From Tenacibaculum haliotis (lineage in GTDB: Bacteria > Bacteroidota > Bacteroidia > Flavobacteriales > Flavobacteriaceae), in assembly GCF_025215075.1 (NCBI RefSeq), contig NZ_JAOBTH010000024.1:138527-195060 (forward strand): a stretch of DNA of 56,534 nucleotides, read 5' to 3'. Below the pieces are notes generated by a model that was given only the letters and a program-made list of their open reading frames with translations, was not told the DNA's origin and did not search any database. Positions within the stretch are counted from its first letter, which is position 1. The number at the start of each line of letters is the position of its first letter. Below are positions 7,807 to 15,638 of the stretch, one piece after another. Both the position numbers and the translations under genes were made by a program.

Positions 7807-9822
7807 ATGGCAAAGGCAAAAATGACCATGCTATTAGATTTGAGTGACAAGCTTTTTGGAGGTAAACTTAAAAAGCTACAAACCAAGTTTGATAAGTTTA
7901 CAACTAAAACTGGTCAGAAATTTGACAAGTTAAAATTAAAATACAAAGGTTTTATTGATGAAATACCAATATTGGGTAGAGCAATGGATTTGTTAAAAAA
8001 CCCAGTTGCATTAGCTACCGTAGGTCTTGTAGGTTTAGGGCTTGCTGTTGGTGTTATAGCAGGTAAAGGCGTCGAAGCGGCAGAAAAGTTTGATACCGCT
8101 TTTTTGCCTATAAAACAGTTAAATCTTGAAAAATCTAAAGGAGAACTCGATAGTTATCGTTCTAAAATTAGGGATGCCGCTTTTGATATTGGTACTAATC
8201 TTGGCGAATCTACCACAGCAATGTATGATTTGCAATCTGCAACAGGTTTGTATGGCGATGATGCTATTGAAATTTTCAAGAAAGTAGGGCGTTACTCTCA
8301 AGCAACAGGAGCGGATTTAGGCGATTCTATGAACTCCACCACAAAGGCAATGAAAGCTTTTGGTATTGGAGTAGACGGAATAGACAAGCTTTTAGAGTCT
8401 AACGCTAAAACAGTACAAACAGGTATTACTACTTTCGATGAACTTGCAAAAGTACAAACCGAATATGCTGGCGCAACAAGTGCCGCAGGGCAATCGGTAG
8501 ATGTAGGTAATAAAGTATTTGCCATGTTTACTTCTATTAGTAAAAATGCAGATATAGCCGCTAATCAAACCAAAACCTTTTTTGATGGTTTAGGAGCTCG
8601 TGGCGAAAAACTAAAAAGCGAACTAGATATTGATGTATTTGGTGTTGATGGTAAAATGAAAGATGCCGATAAAATACTACTTCAAATTAGTCAGAAATTT
8701 AAAAACATGACTGATAAAGAAATTACAAATACAATTAATAAAATTGGTGGCCCCGAAGGTTTACGTACTGCACTAGCAAAAGTTAAAACAGGAGCCGATG
8801 ATATGATTAGTACCTTTAACGCTTTTGATAGTTCTGCTTTTAGCTTAGAAGCTGCCTTAGAAAATGCGGAAGGTGATTTTGGTAAAATGAAAGAAATATT
8901 TGGAAATAGGCTAGAAATGGTATTTACTAAAATAGGGGATAAAATTATACCAATACTTGCTAAACTATTGGGCAAGCTAATGACTGTTATCAATTTTTTA
9001 TATAAGAATTTTAGCGCAATAGAAGCAGTATTTGAGGTGCTTATTATAGCTACAGGAACATATATTGGTTTACTAGGTGTATTAAAAGCGCAATCCTTAT
9101 TAGCTGCTGCAAGCTCAGTAACATTATCTGGAGCTTTAGCTTTTGTTAAATTAGCTATCCACGCTATCAGTACAGCAATTTATGCTGTGCCACTTGTAGG
9201 TTGGATTGCTGCACTTATAACTTTAGTTATAATGGCTGTTAAGCACTTTGACTCTTGGGGAGCAACAGTTTTATATTTTTTAGGACCAATAGGTATGCTT
9301 ATTAGCGCATTTGTTTTAGTACGAAAACATTGGGATAGTATTGTAAACGCTTTTAAATCTGAAGGTATTATTGGTGGATTAAAACGTATTGGTATTGTAT
9401 TGTTAGATGTTTTATTACGCCCGCTAGAAAGTATTTTAAAAGTTGCCGCTATGTTACCTGATGCTATGGGCGGTAAATATGCTCAATTAGGATTAAACAA
9501 AGTGCAAGACCTACGTAAAGGTTTAAACCTAACAGCTCCTGAAGAAGCAGAAAATGAAAAAGAAACCGTTAAAAAAGACCTATACGGCAACCCTATTAAA
9601 CCAGGAGGAAATAAACCAACTAAAACAAAACTAGGTGATCAAGTTAATAAAGTAGTTGGCGATGCCAAACAAGTACGAAACATTACTATTACTATTGATG
9701 CTTTAAACAAAGGCGGCATTAATTTAAAAGGCGATGCAACACAAGGTATGAGCTTACAAGATGTAGAAAACTGGTTTAACGAAACAATGATGCGAGTGAT
9801 ACGAAATGCAGAAACTAGCTAA
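7807..9822 (+). CDS. phage tail tape measure protein (TP901 type)
   Basis: 671 residues. Residues about 95-330 match the TP901 tape measure core: SYRSKIRDAAFDIGTNLGEST, ATGLYGDDAIEIFKKVGRYS, GADLGDSMNSTTKAMKAFGIG and the KTVQTGITTFDELAK segment. Hydrophobic stretches at about 62-85, 395-440 and 455-505 are usual in these proteins, which set tail length and help DNA cross the inner membrane. The C-terminal 100 residues are polar. Its place between the MuF protein and the gpG-like gene is odd, since in Mu the tape measure lies far downstream of the sheath and tube genes. Confidence 0.88.
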   Translation: MAKAKMTMLLDLSDKLFGGKLKKLQTKFDKFTTKTGQKFDKLKLKYKGFIDEIPILGRAMDLLKNPVALATVGLVGLGLAVGVIAGKGVEAAEKFDTAFLPIKQLNLEKSKGELDSYRSKIRDAAFDIGTNLGESTTAMYDLQSATGLYGDDAIEIFKKVGRYSQATGADLGDSMNSTTKAMKAFGIGVDGIDKLLESNAKTVQTGITTFDELAKVQTEYAGATSAAGQSVDVGNKVFAMFTSISKNADIAANQTKTFFDGLGARGEKLKSELDIDVFGVDGKMKDADKILLQISQKFKNMTDKEITNTINKIGGPEGLRTALAKVKTGADDMISTFNAFDSSAFSLEAALENAEGDFGKMKEIFGNRLEMVFTKIGDKIIPILAKLLGKLMTVINFLYKNFSAIEAVFEVLIIATGTYIGLLGVLKAQSLLAAASSVTLSGALAFVKLAIHAISTAIYAVPLVGWIAALITLVIMAVKHFDSWGATVLYFLGPIGMLISAFVLVRKHWDSIVNAFKSEGIIGGLKRIGIVLLDVLLRPLESILKVAAMLPDAMGGKYAQLGLNKVQDLRKGLNLTAPEEAENEKETVKKDLYGNPIKPGGNKPTKTKLGDQVNKVVGDAKQVRNITITIDALNKGGINLKGDATQGMSLQDVENWFNETMMRVIRNAETS

Positions 9823-9824
9823 TT

Positions 9825-10331
9825 ATGGGCGTAAAATTTAAAGGCGATTTTTTTGAGAAACTACAAAAAATAGATAACAAGTATTTTTTAAGCAAAACAA
9901 TTAACGAAGCCGGTGTAATTGCGGTACGTTTTTCTAAAGATAGGTTTCGTAAAAAAAACTGGGTTGATAAATCACAAAAATCGTGGGCCCCTCGTAAACG
10001 TAAAACACGAGGCTCTATTTTAGTGCAATCGGGTCGTTTAAAACGCTCTATTCGTAAAATTAGTGAAGGCAAGTATTACGTACTTATTGGTACAGATGTA
10101 CCGTATGCTCAAATACATAACGAAGGTGGTGTTATAAAAACAACAGCACGAGTTCGCGCACATAGTCGAACAAGAAAAGGACGTAGTAAACCTATTAAAA
10201 TACGTGCACACACCCGAAAAATGAACACCAAAATACCACAACGGCAGTTTTTAGGAGAATCGGCAGTGTTAATTAGGCGCTTAGAAAACCATTTATACGA
10301 ACAAGTAACTAACGAAATTTATAAAAAATGA
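9825..10331 (+). CDS. phage virion morphogenesis protein (Mu gpG / P2 gpS-like)
   Basis: 168 residues, basic. It has the family pattern: ISEGKYYVLIGTDVPYAQIHNEGG (residues about 78-101) with the conserved Y-A-x-x-H-x-x-G core, then a very basic loop (residues about 105-135) and an IPQRQFLG motif near 140. Members act in tail completion or head-tail joining. It follows the tape measure after 2 bp and overlaps the next gene by 4 bp (ATGA), so these are one operon. Confidence 0.85.
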   Translation: MGVKFKGDFFEKLQKIDNKYFLSKTINEAGVIAVRFSKDRFRKKNWVDKSQKSWAPRKRKTRGSILVQSGRLKRSIRKISEGKYYVLIGTDVPYAQIHNEGGVIKTTARVRAHSRTRKGRSKPIKIRAHTRKMNTKIPQRQFLGESAVLIRRLENHLYEQVTNEIYKK

Positions 10332-10852
10332 AAGCATTTTATACTGAACTAATTAATCGTTTTAAAAACGCAACTATTAAAAACAGTTTTACAACTAAAG
10401 GATTACCGTTTGTTAAATTTATTGATTTATATGCTGGGCAAGATTATAATGAAAACGCTTTTGAAACACATTTGTTTCCTGCTATTTTTATAAAGTGGAC
10501 TATTGATTATAAACCCGAAACACCAATTGCTACAATTACTTTGCGGTTGGCATACGAACAATTAAGAGACACCAGTAGTATTAGCAGAACTACTGATGAA
10601 AGTTTGCGCTTTCTAGACTTTATAGAGCAAGTAGATGTAATTGTAAAAAGTATTGAAACCGAAAACACCGGTAAACTAACACTATTATCAGAAGATTTGA
10701 ATATTGAAGATACTATTGTAGATGTTTTTACACTAGTATATAACTGTACCTATTCGGGTAAAAAAAATACCCAACAAAAAGAAATTTTGCAGGGTAGTAT
10801 TGATGCTCTTACGACAGAAAGTAGTTTAATTACAAAACTGTTAATAGACTAA
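10328..10852 (+). CDS. unknown Mu-like phage structural-region protein
   Basis: 174 residues, no family recognised. The sequence has alternating strand segments (IATITLRLAYEQLRD and VDVFTLVYNCTYSG) after an N-terminal helix. This resembles in outline tail-terminator or neck proteins, which often follow gpG-like genes; this is inference from position. It is the last rightward gene, and its end overlaps the end of the convergent leftward gene by 12 bp with no terminator between, so transcription from the two operons must meet here. Confidence 0.6.
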   Translation: MKAFYTELINRFKNATIKNSFTTKGLPFVKFIDLYAGQDYNENAFETHLFPAIFIKWTIDYKPETPIATITLRLAYEQLRDTSSISRTTDESLRFLDFIEQVDVIVKSIETENTGKLTLLSEDLNIEDTIVDVFTLVYNCTYSGKKNTQQKEILQGSIDALTTESSLITKLLID

Positions 10853-11155
10853 AATCTTTATGTTTTCTATATACAAACCGTCTGTACGTTTTTTAACCTG
10901 CAGACGGTATTTTTTTAAATCGGTATAACCATTTAAACGCTTTTTAAAGAATGTTTTAACAGCGTTTTTATATTGCTTAGCTATACGAGTATCTTTAAAA
11001 GTTACCCCATACATTGTTTTGCTTACCTCAATAACACCTGTTAGTTTAACGCTTTCTGTTGGGCTAGTTGGCACACTTTTAAAAACATTGCCCTGGTGTA
11101 TTTGTGCAACACTTAAAAAAGGGATGAATAACAGTATTAGTAGTAGGTGTTTCAT
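10841..11155 (-). CDS. small secreted protein of unknown function
   Basis: 104 residues. A signal peptide is visible (MKHLLLILLFIPFLSVAQ, cleavage likely after residue 17-18), followed by a basic domain with a KTMYGVTFKD strand and a FFKKRLNGYTDLKKYRLQVKK stretch at about residues 69-89. No family is recognised. It begins one base before the end of the upstream membrane protein gene, so the two are probably co-transcribed. A secreted protein among phage genes suggests a moron carried for the host's benefit or an exclusion factor; neither is shown. Confidence 0.6.
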   Translation of the reverse strand: MKHLLLILLFIPFLSVAQIHQGNVFKSVPTSPTESVKLTGVIEVSKTMYGVTFKDTRIAKQYKNAVKTFFKKRLNGYTDLKKYRLQVKKRTDGLYIENIKILVY

Positions 11156-11563
11156 TTAATTACACAATTCTAAACCTAAGTTAACAACAAAACCTAAATC
11201 CTTTCCATTCCAAATGTTATCATCTTTAATGTCTCCCCATTTGTTTTGCTTTGCAACCACCCTTGCTGTTCCATTTACAGCCCAGGTATTTATAGTTTGA
11301 TTTTGCCACAAAATAACCTTATCTCCATCCCTACATAAAAGAGTTAAAGAATCTTTTTTAAACGGATATTTACCTTGGTATTCAGCCTTAGTAAGTAATT
11401 TAGTTGGTACTGGTTTTGAGTATTCTAAAGAATCTTCTTTATTTAAAACACTTGTTAAAAAAATAATAAAAGCAAATACAACAAACAAAGGCAAGCATCC
11501 AAACTTTAAAATTTGGATGTTTTGTTTTTTACGTTTTTTCATTTTCTCATCTAACTCTATCAT
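11156..11563 (-). CDS. membrane-anchored protein, DUF2511 (YebY)-like domain
   Basis: 135 residues. One membrane segment at about residues 22-42 after a basic head (KMKKRKKQN) gives an N-in topology with the rest outside the inner membrane. Residues 60-134 contain PFKKDSLTLLCRDGD, AVNGTAR and a terminal GLELC, which recalls the DUF2511/YebY fold with its two cysteines (possible disulfide). The assignment is by motif memory and is tentative. It is separated from the upstream small membrane gene by a strong terminator, so it should have its own promoter in 11564-11595. Confidence 0.55.
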   Translation of the reverse strand: MIELDEKMKKRKKQNIQILKFGCLPLFVVFAFIIFLTSVLNKEDSLEYSKPVPTKLLTKAEYQGKYPFKKDSLTLLCRDGDKVILWQNQTINTWAVNGTARVVAKQNKWGDIKDDNIWNGKDLGFVVNLGLELCN

Positions 11564-11595
11564 AATTTATTTTTAATATCAAATATAAACAAAAA

Positions 11596-11617
11596 AACCG
11601 CTCTAATTAGAGCGGTT
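11596..11617 (-). terminator. perfect 22-bp palindrome with T-tract, leftward terminator
   Basis: AACCGCTCTA pairs fully with its mirror arm and is followed on the minus strand by seven T residues. It lies 4 bp after the stop of the gene ending at 11622 and should end the NdpA/small-membrane-protein transcript. Confidence 0.85.
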
Positions 11618-11621
11618 CTAG

Positions 11622-11795
11622 TTATTGTAAAAATGCTTTGTATATAAAATAGCCAAAACCAACACAACCAAGTATTAACAAAAAAAAAGGAAATGAAGAA
11701 GGACTATTTCCTACTCCTGTAGGATCACTTGTCATTTCGTAATAATGAATTGGATCATGTTCTTTCCAGTACTCTAATTTATCTTTGTGATTCAT
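11622..11795 (-). CDS. small single-pass membrane protein
   Basis: 57 residues from the ATG at 11795. Residues 1-37 are hydrophilic, residues about 38-54 form one transmembrane helix (FPFFLLILGCVGFGYFIY). The chosen start lies one base after the stop of the NdpA-like gene and has an AGAAA stretch at a good distance. An alternative ATG at 11810 would overlap the upstream gene by 14 bp and add MMRNN. Function unknown; coupling to NdpA is suggested only by the tight spacing. Confidence 0.55.
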   Translation of the reverse strand: MNHKDKLEYWKEHDPIHYYEMTSDPTGVGNSPSSFPFFLLILGCVGFGYFIYKAFLQ

Positions 11796-11796
11796 A

Positions 11797-12852
11797 TTAT
11801 TTCTCATCATTAAAAAATACTTTGTAATACTTCATTTTTTTATCTTCATCGTAACCGAGCTCAAGATATTCAGATGCGGCATCTGGAGCATCTACATCTA
11901 TTTTAATTTGAATATTAGTATCTAGTTTAATTTCTGATTTAAACTTGCTTTTTTCCTTTTTTAATACTGCATCTGAAACTTCAAAGTTGTTACGAATTAA
12001 AACATCGTTTAGTTTTTCAAAATGCTTTTTGTAATCTTCAAAAAGGTGTTTTTGTTTGTCATCTTCAAAAACTTCATCTTTAAAATTTTGAATTTCTAAA
12101 CTTTCGTTTTCTTTAAAGTAATCTACTGTATTGGCTAAAAACACACCCTGTTCTTGCTTACCTAATTCAGATTTAATAATTTCTTCAGAAAACTCTTTAC
12201 ACATTTCTAGATAGTTTTGTGTGTGCAAATTACGATCATCAGCAAACTGAACATTTAAGAAGTTTTTAATCCAATATTGGGCATCGTATTGGTTGTTATC
12301 TACCGATAAAACCACAGTTCCTTCAGTGTCCGAAGCGTTTAAAATTAAACAACCTTTATCTAGCTTTTTGGTTGATATTCCTTTTTGAACCGCTACATCA
12401 AAACTTTGCTCATCTTTAAATGTTTGTAAAAAATCAACTTTACTTTCAATTTTAAAAACACCGATTGCTTCGGTTAAAATATCTTTATACTCCACACCTT
12501 CAAAATAAACTACCAATACATCACCTGTTTTAATTTGTGCCGAATTTGATTGTTCAAATAAGTGATTTACAATATTTATTGAGTTTTCAATAAAGGTTGT
12601 AGTTCTATCATCTTCAAAAACAGTAGAAGCGTATTTGTTAATTTCATTTAAACGAACATCTGCATTATGCGAAAATCGATAACTTTGTGTTACCGATGCA
12701 AATGGCTTTAATAAAAAAGGCAATAGCAATTCGTAACTATCTTCATCAAATCGTACTAAATCTTCTGAAAAAGCATTGTGTCCGCTGTTGTATTTATTCG
12801 CTACTTTATGAATAATACATTTACTAATTTCTGCTCGGGTTCTTTTTATCAT
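11797..12852 (-). CDS. nucleoid-associated protein, NdpA/YejK-like (37-kDa family)
   Basis: 351 residues, the usual length of this family. Visible features are the N-terminal IIHKVANKYN segment, a central KLDKGCLILNAS and DAQYWIKNFLNV stretch (residues about 165-200), and a C-terminal LDTNIQIKIDV followed by a strand-rich tail. Family members bind DNA in the nucleoid. Here the gene sits inside the prophage on the leftward strand, so it is probably a phage-carried copy that may affect host nucleoid structure or hide phage DNA; that role is inference. It shares a transcript with the following small membrane gene. Confidence 0.85.
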   Translation of the reverse strand: MIKRTRAEISKCIIHKVANKYNSGHNAFSEDLVRFDEDSYELLLPFLLKPFASVTQSYRFSHNADVRLNEINKYASTVFEDDRTTTFIENSINIVNHLFEQSNSAQIKTGDVLVVYFEGVEYKDILTEAIGVFKIESKVDFLQTFKDEQSFDVAVQKGISTKKLDKGCLILNASDTEGTVVLSVDNNQYDAQYWIKNFLNVQFADDRNLHTQNYLEMCKEFSEEIIKSELGKQEQGVFLANTVDYFKENESLEIQNFKDEVFEDDKQKHLFEDYKKHFEKLNDVLIRNNFEVSDAVLKKEKSKFKSEIKLDTNIQIKIDVDAPDAASEYLELGYDEDKKMKYYKVFFNDEK

Positions 12853-12883
12853 ATTAAATTGGATTTATCTGTTATGAGGCAGA

Positions 12884-12905
12884 TATTTTAAATTATCTGC
12901 TTTTT
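12884..12905. other. hairpin in the leader of the NdpA-like gene
   Basis: GCAGATA and TATCTGC arms (7 bp) with an 8-nt A/T loop. A short T-tract follows on the plus strand only. No rightward gene precedes it, so it may act as a leader structure of the leftward NdpA transcript or guard it from rightward read-through. Confidence 0.4.
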
Positions 12906-12949
12906 AGGTTATGTAGTGTTTTATATCGGTACTCCAGTCAACTATGCAT

Positions 12950-12971
12950 AAAAGGCATTAAAACGCCTTTT
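12950..12971 (-). terminator. hairpin terminator after the zinc-ribbon gene
   Basis: AAAAGGC pairs with GCCTTTT over 7 bp with an 8-nt loop. It reads as a terminator for leftward transcription from the gene ending at 13039, and the A/T flanks make it roughly symmetric. Confidence 0.6.
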
Positions 12972-13038
12972 CATTCTTTGGTTGTATGCCATTGAAACGG
13001 TACGCTTCGCCATACAACAAAGTGTATAGCAAATAAGC

Positions 13039-13248
13039 CTACTTATTCCAGTGCTTTTTATAGCCCTCAATAAATTCACTATCAAATTCACTTTTCCAAC
13101 CACATTTAGGGCATTTAAACTGTTCACCATCAAATTTAGTTCTCGGCCATCTTTCAGGTGAGTACGTTGTTCTTGGTTTGCAAAGTTCGTCACCACAATA
13201 CGGGCTATAACCTTGTCTTGTCATTAAATTATCTCTTACTATACTCAT
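13039..13248 (-). CDS. small zinc-ribbon protein
   Basis: 69 residues. Two Cys pairs are visible: YCGDELC near residue 18 and CPKCGW near residue 46, with a charged linker between, a likely single zinc ribbon. The C-terminus is helical (EFIEGYKKHWNK). Zinc-finger proteins of this size (for example Com in Mu) act as regulators, but no relation to Com is claimed. The gene sits alone inside a 14-bp inverted repeat. A longer ORF in another frame at 12942-13196 is a shadow lacking such motifs. Confidence 0.65.
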   Translation of the reverse strand: MSIVRDNLMTRQGYSPYCGDELCKPRTTYSPERWPRTKFDGEQFKCPKCGWKSEFDSEFIEGYKKHWNK

Positions 13249-13307
13249 AGTTTCGTTCTTTTAAGTCGTAGGCTTAAATGCCATACCCTAACCGTTGACT
13301 GGAATAC

Positions 13308-13568
13308 TTAAAAAGTTTTATGTTGATTAATTTTTATATAATTATTATCAGGACAACAAGCTAATCGTGGTGGTTCTATTTTTTCAATATTTAAAGTTCC
13401 ACATCCAGTACAAACTTTTATATTATCAATTCCAACTTTATCTATTTTTGGAGCATTCTCAAATAGTCTATCCCAAAAGTCATTTATATCATCAATGCTA
13501 AATTTTTTTTGTCGTAATGTTAAATTTATGTTTGAAACACGCCTTACTATATCTCTTGTTGTTCTCAT
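13308..13568 (-). CDS. small Cys-rich protein, probable zinc binding
   Basis: 86 residues. The N-terminal half is basic and helical (TRDIVRRVSNINLTLRQKKF). The C-terminal half has CTGCG (about 53-57) and ACCPDNN (about 70-76), consistent with a four-Cys zinc site. No family recognised. It is the last gene of the leftward early/lysis block before the inverted-repeat cassette. Confidence 0.55.
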   Translation of the reverse strand: MRTTRDIVRRVSNINLTLRQKKFSIDDINDFWDRLFENAPKIDKVGIDNIKVCTGCGTLNIEKIEPPRLACCPDNNYIKINQHKTF

Positions 13569-13630
13569 ATTTCGCTTAACAGATTTAATTATTGTTATTT
13601 TGTTTTAAATTGTTTTTAAACGTTGGTTAA

Positions 13631-14326
13631 TTACTTTTTAATTCGTGTTTTATCAATTTTCTCATTATTCTCTATTGACTGTCTTACCCTGTTATCTTGC
13701 TCTTTTAAAAAATTTTGATAATCGGGAGAATCTTTTTTTATCCAAGGAAGTTCTTTTCGCTTTTTCTTCAATAATTTCACACCTGATATAAATAGAGGTT
13801 TCTTGCTCCAGTCTGTAATTAAATCTTCAAGCATTTGCCTGTCAAAATATTCTGTTATTCTGTTTACTTGATTTATCTCTTCTTGCTGCTTCCTTGCTTT
13901 CTCCTCAATTCTCTTTCGATTCTTATAATAATTCACTGCATCTGTTGAGTTATCCATATAAGCTCCTTTTTCTTTATTTTTAAAAACCTCACGTTCTTGG
14001 GCTTTTAAATCTAAATACTGCGGTAACCAATCGCCAAATAACAAGTTAGCATCTAAGCTCTTTTTGGCTGCTCCAAATGCACCACTTCTAGCCATTTTAA
14101 AGAAAATTATTACATCTTCTAAAGTTTCGTATTCAAACTTCTCTAAGGCAGTTACTGTAAGTATATCTATTTGAGTTGGGTTTAGTTTTTGAGTAAAAGC
14201 AAAAGAGTCTAACAACCTATTAACCAAAACACTCATGGTACTAAATGCTAATGTGCCTAATTCATTACCTTTAAAAGCACTTCTAATTATTGGCTTTGTA
14301 AATACATCAGGAATCGTTAAACTCAT
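13631..14326 (-). CDS. unknown early-region phage protein
   Basis: 231 residues from the ATG at 14326. The frame stays open upstream to a GTG at 14452 (273 residues), but that start would overlap the preceding gene by 98 bp; a TTG at 14371 is a third choice. The protein has a helical first half (LNPTQIDILTVTALEKFEYETLEDVIIFF is the key stretch, residues about 49-77 of the short form), then a highly charged coiled region (KNRKRIEEKARKQQEEINQ) and a basic tail. No family recognised. A similar gene in this place is common in Bacteroidota Mu-like phages, from memory. Confidence 0.6.
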   Translation of the reverse strand: MSLTIPDVFTKPIIRSAFKGNELGTLAFSTMSVLVNRLLDSFAFTQKLNPTQIDILTVTALEKFEYETLEDVIIFFKMARSGAFGAAKKSLDANLLFGDWLPQYLDLKAQEREVFKNKEKGAYMDNSTDAVNYYKNRKRIEEKARKQQEEINQVNRITEYFDRQMLEDLITDWSKKPLFISGVKLLKKKRKELPWIKKDSPDYQNFLKEQDNRVRQSIENNEKIDKTRIKK

Positions 14327-14354
14327 TTCTTTTACTGATAGTTTAGCACTATTG

Positions 14355-14933
14355 CTAATTATTGCTACCAAATTTGAAAGCTCTTGCTGCTTCGCTATTT
14401 GCAGCTGCTTCGAATGTTCTTTCGTTACTAGTGTGTTTGTCTTGGAGCTCACTTAGTATGATATTTAATTTTGAATTAATAATTTTTAAATCTTGGTGTT
14501 TTCTGTAAAACTCTGGAACGTGTTTCCAATTATCTAAAATGAAATTCCAAACCGACAGAGCAGCAACTTCATCACCATCGTGCTCTTCTGATAAATATTT
14601 AATTATCTGTTTTAGAGCGTTACCGTCTGCTCCTGTAAATTTTGGCTTTCTACCTTTGTTTTCTTTTCTAAAAAAGGCGTACCATTCGTCCAGGAATAAA
14701 GTGTATAAAGATTTCGGTTTTACTTCTAAACTATAAGTTACTTTACCTAAGTATTCTTCTGTTTTAGTTGGAATATCCTTTTCGTAAACTGGCAACAATG
14801 CGCCTAGATGATTAATTACAAATTCATCAAATTTGCCTGATTGATGCGTTACTGTTATAATGCGTTTGTTCCGGTAAGTAACCTTCAAAGTCATATCAGA
14901 CTTTATAATATGGATTAAGTATTTGTTTGTCAT
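14355..14933 (-). CDS. unknown early-region phage protein
   Basis: 192 residues. The N-terminal 60 residues predict beta strands (DMTLKVTYRNKRIITVTH). The middle contains LYTLFLDEWYAFFRKENKGRK and a helical segment ending in VWNFILDNWKHVPEFYRKHQDL. No family recognised. It begins two bases after the stop of the 44-residue Cys protein and so belongs to the same transcript as the endolysin. Confidence 0.6.
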   Translation of the reverse strand: MTNKYLIHIIKSDMTLKVTYRNKRIITVTHQSGKFDEFVINHLGALLPVYEKDIPTKTEEYLGKVTYSLEVKPKSLYTLFLDEWYAFFRKENKGRKPKFTGADGNALKQIIKYLSEEHDGDEVAALSVWNFILDNWKHVPEFYRKHQDLKIINSKLNIILSELQDKHTSNERTFEAAANSEAARAFKFGSNN

Positions 14934-14934
14934 G

Positions 14935-15069
14935 CTAAAAATCCGTTTTAGGGTCAGTTATAAATTCTTTACAATCGCCACAAAGCACACGTGTAATTTC
15001 ATAATTAGCAAATCCTTCAGTAACAACTAAGCTTTGTTTTTCTTTTGGGTGTGTGCAGTTGTTTATCAT
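14935..15069 (-). CDS. 44-residue Cys-containing protein
   Basis: Found by direct translation of the gap after the endolysin gene. It starts MINNCTHPKEKQSL and contains NCTHP near the start and CGDCKEF near residue 30, a pattern that fits a small zinc knuckle (C-x-H plus C-x-x-C). Its ATG overlaps the stop of the muramidase gene (ATGA) and its stop lies one base before the next ATG, so every junction is tight, which supports a real gene. Function unknown. Confidence 0.6.
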   Translation of the reverse strand: MINNCTHPKEKQSLVVTEGFANYEITRVLCGDCKEFITDPKTDF

Positions 15070-15638
15070 AGGTTATTTACATTAGATTTAATGGTTATAT
15101 AAGCACGTTTTAATTTTTTGTCATAGGCATTTTTATAATAAGCACGACCATTATATCCTCTTGCAAATCCTTTCCAATCTTTACGCTGTAATTCATCATT
15201 TAAGCCCACCGATTTAATAAAATTAACAAATGCTCTTAATTGTTCCTTTTCGCCTTTATACATAGCGTTTATAAAGTCTTGTAGTGTTTTAAAGCCACAT
15301 AATTTATAATTAAAACCCATGAGTTGAAATTTACCCCATGAGGCTGATTTTAATGCTGCATCACGAGATAATGCTTCCGCTTTTTGTAACCTAAAATGCT
15401 CGCGACGACCACCAATATAACCGCCAGCTCTTGGGTTAGATATAGTAGGATAGTGGTTCGAATAAACGCCTCCTGTAAACTGATGAAACTTATGGCGTTC
15501 AAATAAAATAGTAGGCTGGCCATTGCTAAAAAAACCACCAAAAGGAGCTTCTACTTCACATACAGCTTTAATAATAGCTATTTCAACATTTAAAGCATTA
15601 GCTGCTTCTTTAAAATCGGTTTCGTTTATTTTTTTCAT
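15066..15638 (-). CDS. N-acetylmuramidase endolysin (DUF3380 family)
   Basis: 190 residues, a single catalytic domain. The IIKAVCEVEAPFGGF motif (residues about 18-32) carries the likely catalytic Glu of this muramidase family; PTILFERHKFHQFTGG (about 42-57), AALKSASWGKFQLMGFNY (about 93-110) and FARGYNGRAYY (about 157-167) are further family landmarks. It cleaves peptidoglycan to release phage. No signal peptide is seen, so it needs a holin or pinholin; none was identified, though small membrane proteins occur nearby. It lies in the early block, not with structural genes. Confidence 0.88.
   Translation of the reverse strand: MKKINETDFKEAANALNVEIAIIKAVCEVEAPFGGFFSNGQPTILFERHKFHQFTGGVYSNHYPTISNPRAGGYIGGRREHFRLQKAEALSRDAALKSASWGKFQLMGFNYKLCGFKTLQDFINAMYKGEKEQLRAFVNFIKSVGLNDELQRKDWKGFARGYNGRAYYKNAYDKKLKRAYITIKSNVNNL

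Larger units (their letters stand above)
12929..13307. repeat. 14-bp inverted repeat bracketing a zinc-ribbon gene
   Basis: GTACTCCAGTCAAC at about 12929-12942 matches the reverse complement of GTTGACTGGAATAC at about 13294-13307 in 13 of 14 positions. The bracketed segment of about 350 bp contains one small gene (13039-13248) and its own terminator. This looks like a discrete cassette, an invertible segment or a remnant of a small mobile unit. No clear target-site duplication flanks it. Confidence 0.6.

Noticed and set aside
12942..13196. An 84-residue minus-strand frame overlapping the zinc-ribbon gene.
   Set aside because: It runs across the terminator hairpin and lacks motifs, while the overlapping 69-residue frame has two Cys pairs.
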